NCBI GenBank assembly: GCA_964016105.1
Contig: CAXHEX010000001.1
Location: 124,001-188,000 of the forward strand
Direction of reading: 5' to 3'
DNA from: Ketobacter sp964016105
GTDB taxonomy: Bacteria; Pseudomonadota; Gammaproteobacteria; Pseudomonadales; Ketobacteraceae
Length of the DNA stretch: 64,000 nt
Below, one piece after another: positions 25,498-33,869 of this stretch. The notes beneath the pieces were generated by a model. That model did no database searches, had not been told where the DNA came from, and saw only the letters and a program-made list of their open reading frames with translations. Position 1 is the first letter of the stretch, and each line of letters starts with the position of its first letter. The position numbers were made by a program, and so were the translations under genes.

Positions 25498-27624
25498 CTA
25501 TGGTAATTCTATGTGTACGTGGTTTAACGAATCATCTTCAACCGCGGCAGGTGATGCCGAACACAGAAGCAGGTGCTCAGAATCCATATTTGCTGAGTTA
25601 ACCCTGTGACGCACTTGGCCCGCTAAAAGCTTTGCCTCGCAGGTTCCACATTGGCCGCTACGACAAGCGTACTCCGGTTCAATTCCGTGAGATTCAAGAA
25701 ACTCCAGCAATGTACCCTGATCTTTATTCCAGAGCTGCTCAGTCAAAATGATACCACTATCTGAAGACACGGTAACCAGAGCACTATCCGCCACTGGAAC
25801 TCCATTATCTTCTTCTTGCGCTGATATGACGAGAGCCGATGGGCCAAAGGTCTCGGCGTGGATCCGGCCATCCACTATCTTTTCATCACGCAAGAGGTCG
25901 TACACTGTCTGCATAAATTCTCCAGGCCCGCATAGATAGTAATCCGCTTGATCACTCTTTACTATTGTGTTTATCAAGTCTCCCAGAATTGGTTTACTGA
26001 ATCGACCTTGGTAATGAAAGTCAATTCCTCTCTTGAGATTAGGCTCCGGTTGAGTCACTACCCATAGCACGTTAATTAACCCTTTGCTTTGATTCTGCAG
26101 GGAGAGCAGCTCTGACTTAAATGGAGCCGTCCGCCAGTTACGTACACAATAAACCAATACAATTGGACGAGCCTGTCGGACACGAATGGATTCCATCAAA
26201 CTATGTCTCAACATAGACACCATGGGGGTAACACCAATTCCGGCTGCAATTAGAATCGCCGGAACACGACTACGGGAGTCAAATACAAAGCTGCCCCGAG
26301 GCGGTTTGTATTCAACTATATCGCCGGATTTTAATTCTTCATGTAAATAGTGGGAGAAAACTCCTTCTTTTTTAACACTGATGCGATAGATATTTTCACT
26401 AGGCGCATTAGAAACGGTATAGGTTCGAGTCATGTTTTTATTTTTCAGATCTTTTCTCAAAGATAAAAACTGCCCGGGCAAAAATGCTGGCACTAAACCC
26501 CCACTGGGCTTTAAATAGAAAGATTTAACTGTTTCTGACTCTTGTATGATTTCAGTGACTTCCGCTTCATGCCAAAAATCTTTTTTCTCTTCCATCTTCT
26601 GCAAGTCTTCTGCTTGATGCCAAGTACCGGATAAAAGACTGTTAGGCGAATAGGCTTCAAATTGAAACCGGAACGGCAACGCATTTTTTATCCAAACCCC
26701 ATGATCCAGGTTGAAACTCCAGAAACGCTCTGCATTGGTAAACGTAGGCTTTAAATCCCGTAGCCAATGTACTTCTACCGTTCCCGTTATCATTAGCAGG
26801 TGCCCCTGATCGAAATCCACAAACAACAGCCCTGCCTTGGGATTCGCAACAAAATTGCCTAGGGTATTGAAATGATTATTGCCAGGAAAGTCTGGAATAG
26901 TTAGCTTGTTTCCTTGTAGAAGAACAAAGCCAGGCTGGCCCCCGCGATGAGACACATCAGCTCCCCATGCTGATTCATTAGCACTGTCTGCGCTTTTTGA
27001 TGAATCAAAAGCAGCATAGCTGGACACAAAAAAGGTATCTGCCCCCATTATCAATTCTTCAGCGGTTTTATCGAAAGTGGTGAACGCTTCCACAGTGATC
27101 GGCAGTGGATTTTGACGCGCTAGTACACCTCTATTTTGAATATACTGTGGACAATTACCAAAAGCCTGATCAACCCTCAAGACCGTTTTGGTCTCAGTAG
27201 ATGATTCTACGGTTGCCGAGAGCCGATTTCGTCTTCTGGTCTGCATCTCTATACCCAGTAAACCAACACGTGAATTGCGTTTAAGCGAGCGGTTCAGTGG
27301 ATCACCTGTGAAAGGCGTGGCATGCAAATCCAACTGCCTTTCATTGGGGGATAACATAAAACTCTGCTCCAGATCGCTGCCACCACAAAGTATGGATGCC
27401 CATGGCCAACCCGATTCATCCACATGCCCGATCAACACAAAAGGCAATTTTTTGTAAAACTGTCGATGTTGATCAGGCATGTAGTCCCGAATTACTCGAC
27501 GACCAAACTGTTCCATTTTATCTCGAACACCCAATTGGTATTGCACAAATTGCTCACCGAGATGAAAAGGAGAGTCAGGTGTTTCTGCAAAATCGGTAGA
27601 AAGACGTTGACCAAACTCAATCAT
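25498..27624 (-). CDS. Three-part redox fusion: PNPOx-like FMN domain, FAD/NAD reductase, 2Fe-2S ferredoxin
   Basis: The 708-residue protein combines three modules. Residues 30-330 are a pyridoxamine-phosphate-oxidase-like split barrel (GWPWASILCGG, NHFNTLGNF). Residues 350-600 form a ferredoxin reductase-type module with FAD motif RTYTVSN, GIGVTPMVSM and YLCGPGEFM. Residues 620-708 are a plant-type 2Fe-2S ferredoxin with C654, C659, C662 and C688. Electrons would run NAD(P)H to FAD to 2Fe-2S, with the FMN barrel as a probable second active site. Substrate unknown. It follows a GST gene by 54 bp and precedes a cupin gene by 24 bp. AAAGGTGAG lies before the ATG. Confidence 0.87.
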   Translation of the reverse strand: MIEFGQRLSTDFAETPDSPFHLGEQFVQYQLGVRDKMEQFGRRVIRDYMPDQHRQFYKKLPFVLIGHVDESGWPWASILCGGSDLEQSFMLSPNERQLDLHATPFTGDPLNRSLKRNSRVGLLGIEMQTRRRNRLSATVESSTETKTVLRVDQAFGNCPQYIQNRGVLARQNPLPITVEAFTTFDKTAEELIMGADTFFVSSYAAFDSSKSADSANESAWGADVSHRGGQPGFVLLQGNKLTIPDFPGNNHFNTLGNFVANPKAGLLFVDFDQGHLLMITGTVEVHWLRDLKPTFTNAERFWSFNLDHGVWIKNALPFRFQFEAYSPNSLLSGTWHQAEDLQKMEEKKDFWHEAEVTEIIQESETVKSFYLKPSGGLVPAFLPGQFLSLRKDLKNKNMTRTYTVSNAPSENIYRISVKKEGVFSHYLHEELKSGDIVEYKPPRGSFVFDSRSRVPAILIAAGIGVTPMVSMLRHSLMESIRVRQARPIVLVYCVRNWRTAPFKSELLSLQNQSKGLINVLWVVTQPEPNLKRGIDFHYQGRFSKPILGDLINTIVKSDQADYYLCGPGEFMQTVYDLLRDEKIVDGRIHAETFGPSALVISAQEEDNGVPVADSALVTVSSDSGIILTEQLWNKDQGTLLEFLESHGIEPEYACRSGQCGTCEAKLLAGQVRHRVNSANMDSEHLLLCSASPAAVEDDSLNHVHIELP

Positions 27625-27678
27625 AATAATCTCACCTTTTAATATTGGGGGTAACGGGAGCAGAGCGCATAACCGCTT

Positions 27679-28302
27679 TTATGCTGCAAGTCCTACGGCA
27701 GTGGGTTTCATGGCCACAAATCCCGGCAATGCTTCCACCCGTTGTAACCATGCAATGACATTGGGGTAGTCTTTGAGATCCACGTTACCCTCGGGACCAT
27801 GAGCGATATAGGTATAGTTGGCCACGTCGGCGATGGTGGGATGAGCAGCGGCTAGCCAATTCCGATCTTTTAAATGTTGATTCAGCACCGCCAGAAGGGA
27901 ATGCGCCGCCTCTATGGCTTGTTGATGATTCAAACCGGCACCGAAAACAGTCACCAGTCTCGCGGACGCTGGACCGGAAACCAGGGGCCCCGCCGCAACT
28001 GAAAGAAATCTCTGCACCAACGCAGCCGACTCAGAATCTTCAGGCAGCCAGCGCCGACGCGAATCATATTGAGTTGCTAGATAGACGAGAATGGCATTGG
28101 AGTCCGCTATCACTGTGTCATCATCCTGCAAAACCGGCACCTGGCCAAAGCTATTCTTCTGCAAAAACTCCGGTTGCTTATGGGCTCCCTGCATCAGATC
28201 CACGTCCACAAGTTCCGCATCAATATTCAGCAGCGAGAGCATTAGCTCCGCACGGTGGGAATGGCCTGATAGCGGGTGACGGTACAATTTTATGTGTTTC
28301 AT
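27679..28302 (-). CDS. Glutathione S-transferase
   Basis: The 207-residue protein has a thioredoxin-like N-terminal domain (KLYRHPLSGHSHRAELML, the catalytic Ser/His region, and GQVPVLQDDDTVIADSNAILVYLA with the cis-Pro and the ES/DS glutathione-binding site). The C-terminal all-helical domain includes HPTIADVANYTYIAHGPEG. It conjugates glutathione to electrophiles or removes it. ATG 28302 is preceded by AGGAG and is preferred to a start 7 codons upstream. It is the likely first gene of a three-gene operon, with sigma-54-type promoter sequences at 28353-28370. Confidence 0.92.
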   Translation of the reverse strand: MKHIKLYRHPLSGHSHRAELMLSLLNIDAELVDVDLMQGAHKQPEFLQKNSFGQVPVLQDDDTVIADSNAILVYLATQYDSRRRWLPEDSESAALVQRFLSVAAGPLVSGPASARLVTVFGAGLNHQQAIEAAHSLLAVLNQHLKDRNWLAAAHPTIADVANYTYIAHGPEGNVDLKDYPNVIAWLQRVEALPGFVAMKPTAVGLAA

Positions 28303-28352
28303 GGTTGTCTCCTGGTTCAACAATTATTGGGTTATTACAAGCAACCACGCTA

Positions 28353-28370
28353 TTCCACTAATTATGCCAA
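28353..28370 (-). promoter_or_regulatory. Possible sigma-54 promoter for the GST operon
   Basis: Read on the minus strand, the sequence is TTGGCATAATTAGTGGAA. It matches TGGCAYR at -24 exactly, with a G-rich -12 that lacks the usual GC (GG instead). It lies about 50 bases upstream of the GST start. It deserves weight mainly because a copy of the palindrome in the next entry lies about 70 bp further upstream, and because a sigma-54 activator gene is adjacent. Confidence 0.35.
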
Positions 28371-28432
28371 CAATTATTTTGTTTAATTTCAATTAGTTAA
28401 AGGAGATCAACCATCTCAACATTTTGATAATT

Positions 28433-28446
28433 CACAAATATCTGTG
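28433..28446. promoter_or_regulatory. Palindrome CACAAATATCTGTG, possible activator site (left copy)
   Basis: This 14-base near-palindrome matches its own reverse complement at 12 positions. A second copy sits at 30191-30204 on the other side of the sigma-54 activator gene. Each copy lies about 70 bp upstream of a -24-type element. The rest of the 28303-28641 gap is AT-rich and has no gene. Confidence 0.45.
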
Positions 28447-28641
28447 AGTGAATCGCAATTATTCGATAGCTGGGAATGTATAAACTTTAGGGATGGGTTT
28501 GCGTCGCTGTGGAACACTAAGCAAAGAGGACAGGCGCTTGTTAACGCACCATGTATAGGATGGATTGATACTGTATTAGTACTATATTGTTACTAAATGG
28601 GTACTAAGTTGCTCTCTATAATATATTAGCGTACCTATTAA

Positions 28642-30126
28642 TCAGGGTGATTTCTTTAGCCCAAACTGGCCCAAACGATATGCAAGAGTGGAGGCTTTCA
28701 ACCCCAGCAATTCCGCCGCGCCATCCTCACCGGATATTTTCCATCCGGTTTTTTCCATAGCCTTGCGGAGATTGGCTTTCTCCAACTGGCGGAACTCGAT
28801 TTCGGTTAAAATATCCGTATTAGGTGAGGCAAGTTCAGGCTCCATATCATTAATACCCTGCTGCCCTGGTAGCGCTAAATCCAATTTTAATTTGCTTCCC
28901 CCCGCTGAAAGTATGACCGCACGCTCAATTACATTTTTAAGCTCACGTATATTTCCAGGCCACAGGTGCTGCTTTAACAGCCCCACTTGAGCCCGGCTCA
29001 GGGAGATGGGTTTTCTACCCAACTGCTGACAAAAACTGTTAAGAAAGTGCTGTGCAATGGGAGGAATATCCGCAACTCGTTCCCGCAATGGAGGTACATC
29101 CACAGGAAAAACCGACAGCCGATAATATAGATCTTCACGAAACAGCCCCTTGCGCACCTCTTCAGATAGATCACGATTAGTAGCCGCTATAATTCGCACG
29201 TTTACTTTTTGTGTCTTCTCATCACCCACCCGTTCAAATTCACTTTCCTGCAGAGCTCGCAATAACTTACCCTGCAAATCAAGGGGAATTTCACCCACTT
29301 CGTCCAAAAACAAAGTGCCATTGTTGGCCAATTGCATTTTTCCAACTCGATCACGATGAGCGCCAGTGAAAGAACCACGTACATGACCAAAAAATTCGCT
29401 TTCAAATAAATCTTTAGGAATAGAAGCACAGTTTACTTTCACCAGTGCTTGCTCCGCACGATCACTGTTACTGTGAATCGCCCGTGCGATCATTTCTTTT
29501 CCAACACCAGACTCCCCTAATATAAGCACACTGGTGGGTGTGCTCGCCACTGCCTCTATTTGCGACAGGGTACGCTTTAACGCCTGACTCTCTCCAATGA
29601 TTTCGCCGAAGTTTGCGGTAACATTAATTTCATCCCGCAGATAATCTCGCTCATGCTCAAGCTGCTCTTTTAGATGCTTAATTTCCTCGAATGCTTTTTC
29701 CCGTTCAGCTTCCACTTTGACCCGCTCGGAAATATCACGAAAGACCACCACTGCGCCTTTTAATTTACCGTTTTCCCAAATTGGCGTGCTGGTGTATTCC
29801 ACCGGGACCGCGTGACCATCCGAATGCCAAAACACCTCATCTTCCACTTGGTGGACCACACCGTCTTTAAGAGCTGCATAAATCGGGCAATCTTCTACCG
29901 GGTAATGACTCCCATCTAAGTGGGTATGATGATGAAGATCATGCAAAGAACTGCCTATCAATTCATGTTCCTGCCAACCCAAAATTCTTACAGCCGCTTC
30001 GTTCACAAACGTAGCCTTGCCGTCACAATCCAGACCATAAATACCTTCACCTGCCGCTTTGAGAATCAGCTGATGAAGCTGGTGCAAACTGGACACCCCT
30101 TTTGGCAATGCGCCCGTTGTACTCAT
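28642..30126 (-). CDS. Sigma-54-dependent transcriptional activator (PAS-AAA+-Fis)
   Basis: The 494-residue protein has an N-terminal PAS domain (about residues 12-130; HLDGSHYPVEDCPIYAALKDG), a coiled-coil linker, an AAA+ domain and a Fis-type helix-turn-helix (about 450-490). Walker A is GESGVGKE (204-211), the sigma-54 contact loop is GSFTGA (251-256, Ser for the common Ala), and Walker B is LFLDEVGEI. It needs sigma-54 promoters, and -24/-12-like sequences occur on both flanks. The PAS cofactor is unknown. It lies between the GST operon and the YHS/bufferin operon, so a redox or metal stress signal is a fair guess. Confidence 0.92.
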   Translation of the reverse strand: MSTTGALPKGVSSLHQLHQLILKAAGEGIYGLDCDGKATFVNEAAVRILGWQEHELIGSSLHDLHHHTHLDGSHYPVEDCPIYAALKDGVVHQVEDEVFWHSDGHAVPVEYTSTPIWENGKLKGAVVVFRDISERVKVEAEREKAFEEIKHLKEQLEHERDYLRDEINVTANFGEIIGESQALKRTLSQIEAVASTPTSVLILGESGVGKEMIARAIHSNSDRAEQALVKVNCASIPKDLFESEFFGHVRGSFTGAHRDRVGKMQLANNGTLFLDEVGEIPLDLQGKLLRALQESEFERVGDEKTQKVNVRIIAATNRDLSEEVRKGLFREDLYYRLSVFPVDVPPLRERVADIPPIAQHFLNSFCQQLGRKPISLSRAQVGLLKQHLWPGNIRELKNVIERAVILSAGGSKLKLDLALPGQQGINDMEPELASPNTDILTEIEFRQLEKANLRKAMEKTGWKISGEDGAAELLGLKASTLAYRLGQFGLKKSP

Positions 30127-30190
30127 GTAGCAGCCCTCTTTTATCGTTTCATATAGAGTAAAAACAATAACAGTTTTTTGAGACTAAATT

Positions 30191-30204
30191 CACAAATATT
30201 TGAT
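30191..30204. promoter_or_regulatory. Palindrome CACAAATATTTGAT, possible activator site (right copy)
   Basis: It differs from the left copy (28433-28446) at three positions, with an exact CAAATATTTG core. It lies 65 bp downstream of the activator's start codon coordinate and about 70 bp upstream of the -24 element at 30266. The same spacing is seen on the left flank. Confidence 0.45.
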
Positions 30205-30265
30205 ATTAGCAAAATATTGAGAATTTAAAAAACCCTTAACTAGTTGATTTTTAAGTAAATAATAG

Positions 30266-30282
30266 TTGGCACGATTGATGAT
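30266..30282 (+). promoter_or_regulatory. Possible sigma-54 promoter for the YHS/bufferin operon
   Basis: TTGGCACGATTGATGAT matches the -24 consensus TTGGCACG exactly. The -12 element reads ATGAT in place of TTGCW, so it is weak. It lies about 70 bases upstream of the GTG at 30352. The upstream 60 bases are AT-rich, a possible IHF region. Confidence 0.45.
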
Positions 30283-30351
30283 ATTACTCAAGCGTAAACA
30301 GAACATCTTCAAAACTCAACCTATGTTAAGCAATTGAAAGGAGGAAACACA

Positions 30352-30693
30352 GTGAACAATCACATTTTGGGAGTCAGCGCTTTGGCGCTCACAATCGCGT
30401 TTAGTAGCGGTGCCAACAGTCTGTCTAACAGTGCACCCAACCCAACCAGTTACGATTCAGACCTGCCAATGCCACTGGCGTACTTCAACGTAAAAGCAGG
30501 GGAAAGGCACTTTGATGTCAAATCGCAACTGGACGCACCAACCACTAACACCACAGAACCATACCGCCCACGAGCCTTTTACTACCAACACGGCCAAAAG
30601 CCTATTTCCATATACCGAAATAGGGCGCAGAAAAAAGCAAACACTGAGCAACAGAAACCAGTAAGACAAACCATCAGCAAAGTCATTTTCTGA
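30352..30693 (+). CDS. Small secreted protein of unknown function
   Basis: The 113-residue protein starts at GTG 30352 with a strong AAAGGAGG; the open frame extends to a TTG six codons upstream that lies inside that ribosome-binding site. Residues 1-23 form a signal peptide (ALALTIAFSSGANS). The mature part is polar, with three Tyr-Arg or Tyr-Gln pairs and a basic C-terminal half (RNRAQKKANTEQQK), and has no cysteine. No family is recognised. It is the first gene of the operon that continues with the YHS protein. Confidence 0.7.
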   Translation: MNNHILGVSALALTIAFSSGANSLSNSAPNPTSYDSDLPMPLAYFNVKAGERHFDVKSQLDAPTTNTTEPYRPRAFYYQHGQKPISIYRNRAQKKANTEQQKPVRQTISKVIF

Positions 30694-30742
30694 AGTAACT
30701 AACCCAACAGAGTAAACCAACCACTATCAAAGGAGAAACACC

Positions 30743-31219
30743 ATGAAACTGAACCAAACGCTAAAACTCACCAGTACCGCTGCCGCCTTATTATTTAGCA
30801 GCCTGACCTTTGCATCAGCCAGCAATATCGGCGCTAACGATGTAGCCATACACGGCTACGATCCGGTTGCCTACTTTACCCAGAACAAACCAATCTCAGG
30901 TTCTGCTAAATATACGGCCACCCATGATGGCGCGATTTATCGCTTTTCCAGCCGCGAAAACCGCGACCTTTTCAAGGCGGATGCTGAACATTATGCACCT
31001 CAGTTTGGTGGCTATTGTGCAATGGGCGTTGTTCTCAACAAAAAACTCGATGTTGACCCCACGGCGTTTCATATAGCAGACAACAAACTCTATCTGAACT
31101 TAAACAAAGACGTTCAGAAAAAGTGGCTGACTGACGTAAATGGTCACGTCAAAGGAGCCGAACGTATTTGGAACGGCATTGAAGATCTACCCGTTGCCGT
31201 CGTTAATGCCGAGGACTAA
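30743..31219 (+). CDS. Secreted YHS-domain protein
   Basis: The 158-residue protein has a signal peptide (cleavage near SASA at residue 28) and a YHS domain: VAIHGYDPVAYF, then SAKYTATHDGAIYRFSSRENRDLFKADAEHYAPQFGGYCAMGV. YHS domains occur in proteins of copper or other metal handling. It lies 49 bp after the small secreted protein, with AAAGGAG before the ATG, and 107 bp before the bufferin precursor. Confidence 0.87.
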   Translation: MKLNQTLKLTSTAAALLFSSLTFASASNIGANDVAIHGYDPVAYFTQNKPISGSAKYTATHDGAIYRFSSRENRDLFKADAEHYAPQFGGYCAMGVVLNKKLDVDPTAFHIADNKLYLNLNKDVQKKWLTDVNGHVKGAERIWNGIEDLPVAVVNAED

Positions 31220-31228
31220 ACCCGCCGT

Positions 31229-31264
31229 CAATATCCTTAGTGATTTATTCAGCTAGGGATATTG
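31229..31264 (+). promoter_or_regulatory. Stem-loop between the YHS gene and bufA
   Basis: CAATATCCTTAG (31229-31240) pairs with CTAGGGATATTG (31253-31264) in a 12-bp stem with one G-U pair and a 12-base loop. No T run follows, so it is not a classic terminator. It may stabilise or process the downstream bufA mRNA and raise precursor yield. Confidence 0.5.
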
Positions 31265-31326
31265 GCAGATAACGCATATATAACCTTTAAACACTGACTA
31301 TATCTAAACACTAAGAGGTAAATCAC

Positions 31327-31611
31327 ATGACACCTAAGCAACGTATCGCAACCACCGCACTGGCTTTGGCTTTAACCACCCTCGCCACCGCACCCACCTA
31401 CGCCGCAGGAAAGGAAAAATGCTACGGCGTTGCCGCTGCAGGTCAAAACGATTGTGGCAATCTGGCGGGCACTCATTCCTGCGCCGGTCAATCAAAAATA
31501 GATAACGATCCTGGCGAATGGAAATTAGTGGCTAAAGGAACCTGCGAAAGTATCGGTGGCATGCTGAAAGCAGAAGCCAAGAGACGCTACCAGCAAAGCT
31601 CTTCGTCTTAA
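31327..31611 (+). CDS. bufA: Bufferin-type RiPP precursor (DUF2282)
   Basis: The 94-residue precursor has an unusual leader that is a Sec-type signal peptide (residues 1-26, ending TYA). A core follows with four cysteines at residues 32, 43, 52 and 73, in EKCYG, NDC, HSC and GTCES. This pattern matches DUF2282 bufferins. In those, a DUF692 enzyme turns some cysteines into thiooxazole-type groups, and the exported product binds copper (known of the family; not shown here). The next genes are the DUF692 enzyme and its DUF2063 partner, in the usual order. AAGAGG precedes the ATG. Confidence 0.92.
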   Translation: MTPKQRIATTALALALTTLATAPTYAAGKEKCYGVAAAGQNDCGNLAGTHSCAGQSKIDNDPGEWKLVAKGTCESIGGMLKAEAKRRYQQSSSS

Positions 31612-31646
31612 AATCAATTCATTCATACCAATACGGAGTGAAAACG

Positions 31647-32585
31647 ATGTCCCGTGCAAGCAGCGAAGCCCTGAATACCCACTCAGTCGCGAATCCGCCT
31701 TTGGCTTTAGATACATCCAACTACATTGGCGTTGGGCTGCGGCACGCACACTATCAGGATGCCTTGGCCGGGACATCGTCCATAGATTTCATAGAAGTAC
31801 ACGCTGAAAACTTTTTCGCAGCGGGCGGACTGGCGCCCAAGATATTGGAAGACATCAGTGGCATCTATCCCATTAGCCTCCATGCCACTTCCATGGGATT
31901 GGGATCGGCGACGGCTATCAATTCAGGCTATTTAACCCGATTAGAAAATTTGGTTCGTCACATCGACCCTTGGCTGATTTCGGATCACGCTTGTTTTACT
32001 TGGAGCCAATGCGATTGGCGGAATGGAAATAGCACAGATATCCACGCGGGAGACCTTCTCCCTGTTGAGTTCAATGAACAAGGGCTCGCGGTACTGGCTG
32101 ATAATGTAAATCGAGTTCAGCAACAAATGGGCAGACCGCTACTGATCGAAAATATATCCAGTTATCTTGCGCAAACGAACGACACCATGAGCGAAACTGA
32201 TTTTTTACTCAAGTTGGTAGAGGAAACCCAATGCGGTCTACTCATTGATCTCAACAACTTATTGGTTAACGCACAAAACTTCGGTACAGACACACCACTG
32301 TCGGAGGCAAAACGATGGTTACAACAATTACCCGCGCACGTCATTGGCGAATTCCACTTAGCCGGCTGCACTCCTGCTAAACAAGGATCACTCTTGGTGG
32401 ACGATCATGCAGAAGCGGTCTCAGATGATTGTTGGTCTCTCTATGAGTATGCAGTCACAAAGTTTGGCCCCAAGCCTACGTTAATCGAATGGGACAATAA
32501 TCTACCTGAATGGGATGTGTTATTGGAACAAGCGAGTAAAGCTCGCCAAATCGTTCACTCTTACAACGAGTCAAAAAAAGGGTGA
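31647..32585 (+). CDS. bufB: Bufferin maturation enzyme, DUF692/MNIO
   Basis: The 312-residue TIM-barrel enzyme belongs to the multinuclear non-heme iron oxidase family, which uses iron and oxygen to modify cysteines of the precursor peptide. Ligand-bearing stretches are FIEVHAENFF, ISLHATSMGLGS, ISDHACFTW, LIENISSYL, LIDLNNLLVNA, GEFHLAGC and LIEWDNNLPEW. I chose ATG 31647 with CGGAG 8 bases upstream over a GTG three codons earlier. Transcribed 35 bp after bufA. Confidence 0.92.
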   Translation: MSRASSEALNTHSVANPPLALDTSNYIGVGLRHAHYQDALAGTSSIDFIEVHAENFFAAGGLAPKILEDISGIYPISLHATSMGLGSATAINSGYLTRLENLVRHIDPWLISDHACFTWSQCDWRNGNSTDIHAGDLLPVEFNEQGLAVLADNVNRVQQQMGRPLLIENISSYLAQTNDTMSETDFLLKLVEETQCGLLIDLNNLLVNAQNFGTDTPLSEAKRWLQQLPAHVIGEFHLAGCTPAKQGSLLVDDHAEAVSDDCWSLYEYAVTKFGPKPTLIEWDNNLPEWDVLLEQASKARQIVHSYNESKKG

Positions 32586-32589
32586 TGTT

Positions 32590-33399
32590 ATGCCATCAAT
32601 ACCAGATTCGCTAGTACGCCGTCAGCAGCAATTAGTGGAACGGATATTTTTTCCAACTGATATTGTTTCTGATTTAGACAGCACTCAATTAAAAGGGCTG
32701 ACCATCTATCAAAGTAATTTGTTGTTTACGGCGAGTAGGGCACTGGAGTTAACCTACCCGGTTCTCTGTCAACTTCTAGGTCAAGAAGCCATCAAACATC
32801 TCGCCCATACTTTGCTGAGAGCTTCACCCCCCAGCACCGGGGATTGGTCCGATTGGGGACAAGCACTAAAGCACATTATTGGTGCCAATCCTCTTACGGT
32901 GACCTATCCTTTTTTGTCTGACATAGTGGCGTTGGAGTGGGCCATACACGAATGCGGTCGTAGTAACTCAGACAGTGTTGCTAAAGACGCACTAGCGTTA
33001 CTCGAAAGTGACGATTTATTGCAGGCCACCCTTCACTTGTCCCCAACGGTAAGACTGCTAACTAGCCACTTTCCGGTGGACAAGATCTGGCGAGCCCATC
33101 AGACCACCAACTCGACTCAATCATTCAACGATGCAGCGTTTGCAGAGGCAATCCAACAACACCATGGAGCCTGTTATTTACTCATTTTTCAGCGAGAGCA
33201 ACAGGCACATTGTATTCGAGTGACGCAGGCAGAAAGGCTATGGCTTACCGATGTTATAAGTGGGCTCACCGTCACCGAATTACTCGATAGACACCCTGAT
33301 TTTGATTTTATCAACTGGCTAACCCAAGCCATCACCCAAAACTGGATCTCAAATCTAACCTTAAACTCAACCCAAACTGAAAAAGGAGAAACACCATGA
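32590..33399 (+). CDS. bufC: Bufferin maturation partner, DUF2063
   Basis: The 269-residue protein has the DUF2063 helical domain in its N-terminal half (SLVRRQQQLVERIFFPTD ... LELTYPVLCQLLG). In known cases it delivers the precursor to the MNIO enzyme. The C-terminal half (LSPTVRLLTSHFPVDKIW) matches the winged-type second domain. ATG 32590 lies 4 bp after the bufB stop. The end overlaps the doxX start by ATGA. Confidence 0.88.
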   Translation: MPSIPDSLVRRQQQLVERIFFPTDIVSDLDSTQLKGLTIYQSNLLFTASRALELTYPVLCQLLGQEAIKHLAHTLLRASPPSTGDWSDWGQALKHIIGANPLTVTYPFLSDIVALEWAIHECGRSNSDSVAKDALALLESDDLLQATLHLSPTVRLLTSHFPVDKIWRAHQTTNSTQSFNDAAFAEAIQQHHGACYLLIFQREQQAHCIRVTQAERLWLTDVISGLTVTELLDRHPDFDFINWLTQAITQNWISNLTLNSTQTEKGETP

Positions 33400-33869
33400 C
33401 ACCCTACATCCAATATCCATACCAAGTTGTACATACGACCGATAGCGGCCTGGAGAAGCTGCATTCTGTCGCAGCATTCCTGGCAAGGTTCTATGTGGCC
33501 CAGGTATTTTTTAGTGCTGGCCTCACTAAAATACAGGATTGGGACACCACCCTGTTTTTATTTGAAGAAGAATACCAGGTACCCTTTTTGCCATTTGAAA
33601 TGGCAGCCTACCTGGGCACCTTTAGCGAACTCATATTACCGGTCCTACTAATCGCTGGCCTTTTTACTCGACTTTCCGCACTAGCGCTTTTCCTGGTGAA
33701 TATTGTCGCCGTGATCAGTCTGGAAGAGATTGCCCCTGCGGCATTGTATCTGCACATTATATGGGGCGTGCTATTGGCACAGCTGTCGATTTACGGTGGA
33801 GGCCTATTATCCATGGATCGTCTGCTTAGATTTATTCTTGGCAAGCGTTGTGTGGAGGTGCGCTCATGA
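33396..33869 (+). CDS. DoxX-family membrane protein
   Basis: The 157-residue protein has four helices (about residues 25-45, 65-85, 88-105, 112-135). FYVAQVFFSAGLTKIQDW is the DoxX signature. DoxX proteins are common fourth genes in MNIO-RiPP operons and may act in membrane redox chemistry; the role is not settled. It overlaps bufC by 4 bases (ATGA) and the next gene by 4, so the three are coupled. Confidence 0.88.
   Translation: MTPYIQYPYQVVHTTDSGLEKLHSVAAFLARFYVAQVFFSAGLTKIQDWDTTLFLFEEEYQVPFLPFEMAAYLGTFSELILPVLLIAGLFTRLSALALFLVNIVAVISLEEIAPAALYLHIIWGVLLAQLSIYGGGLLSMDRLLRFILGKRCVEVRS

Noticed and set aside
30334..30351. TTG start for the small secreted protein
   Set aside because: The codons from 30334 to 30351 contain the GGAGG ribosome-binding site itself; GTG 30352 is correctly spaced.
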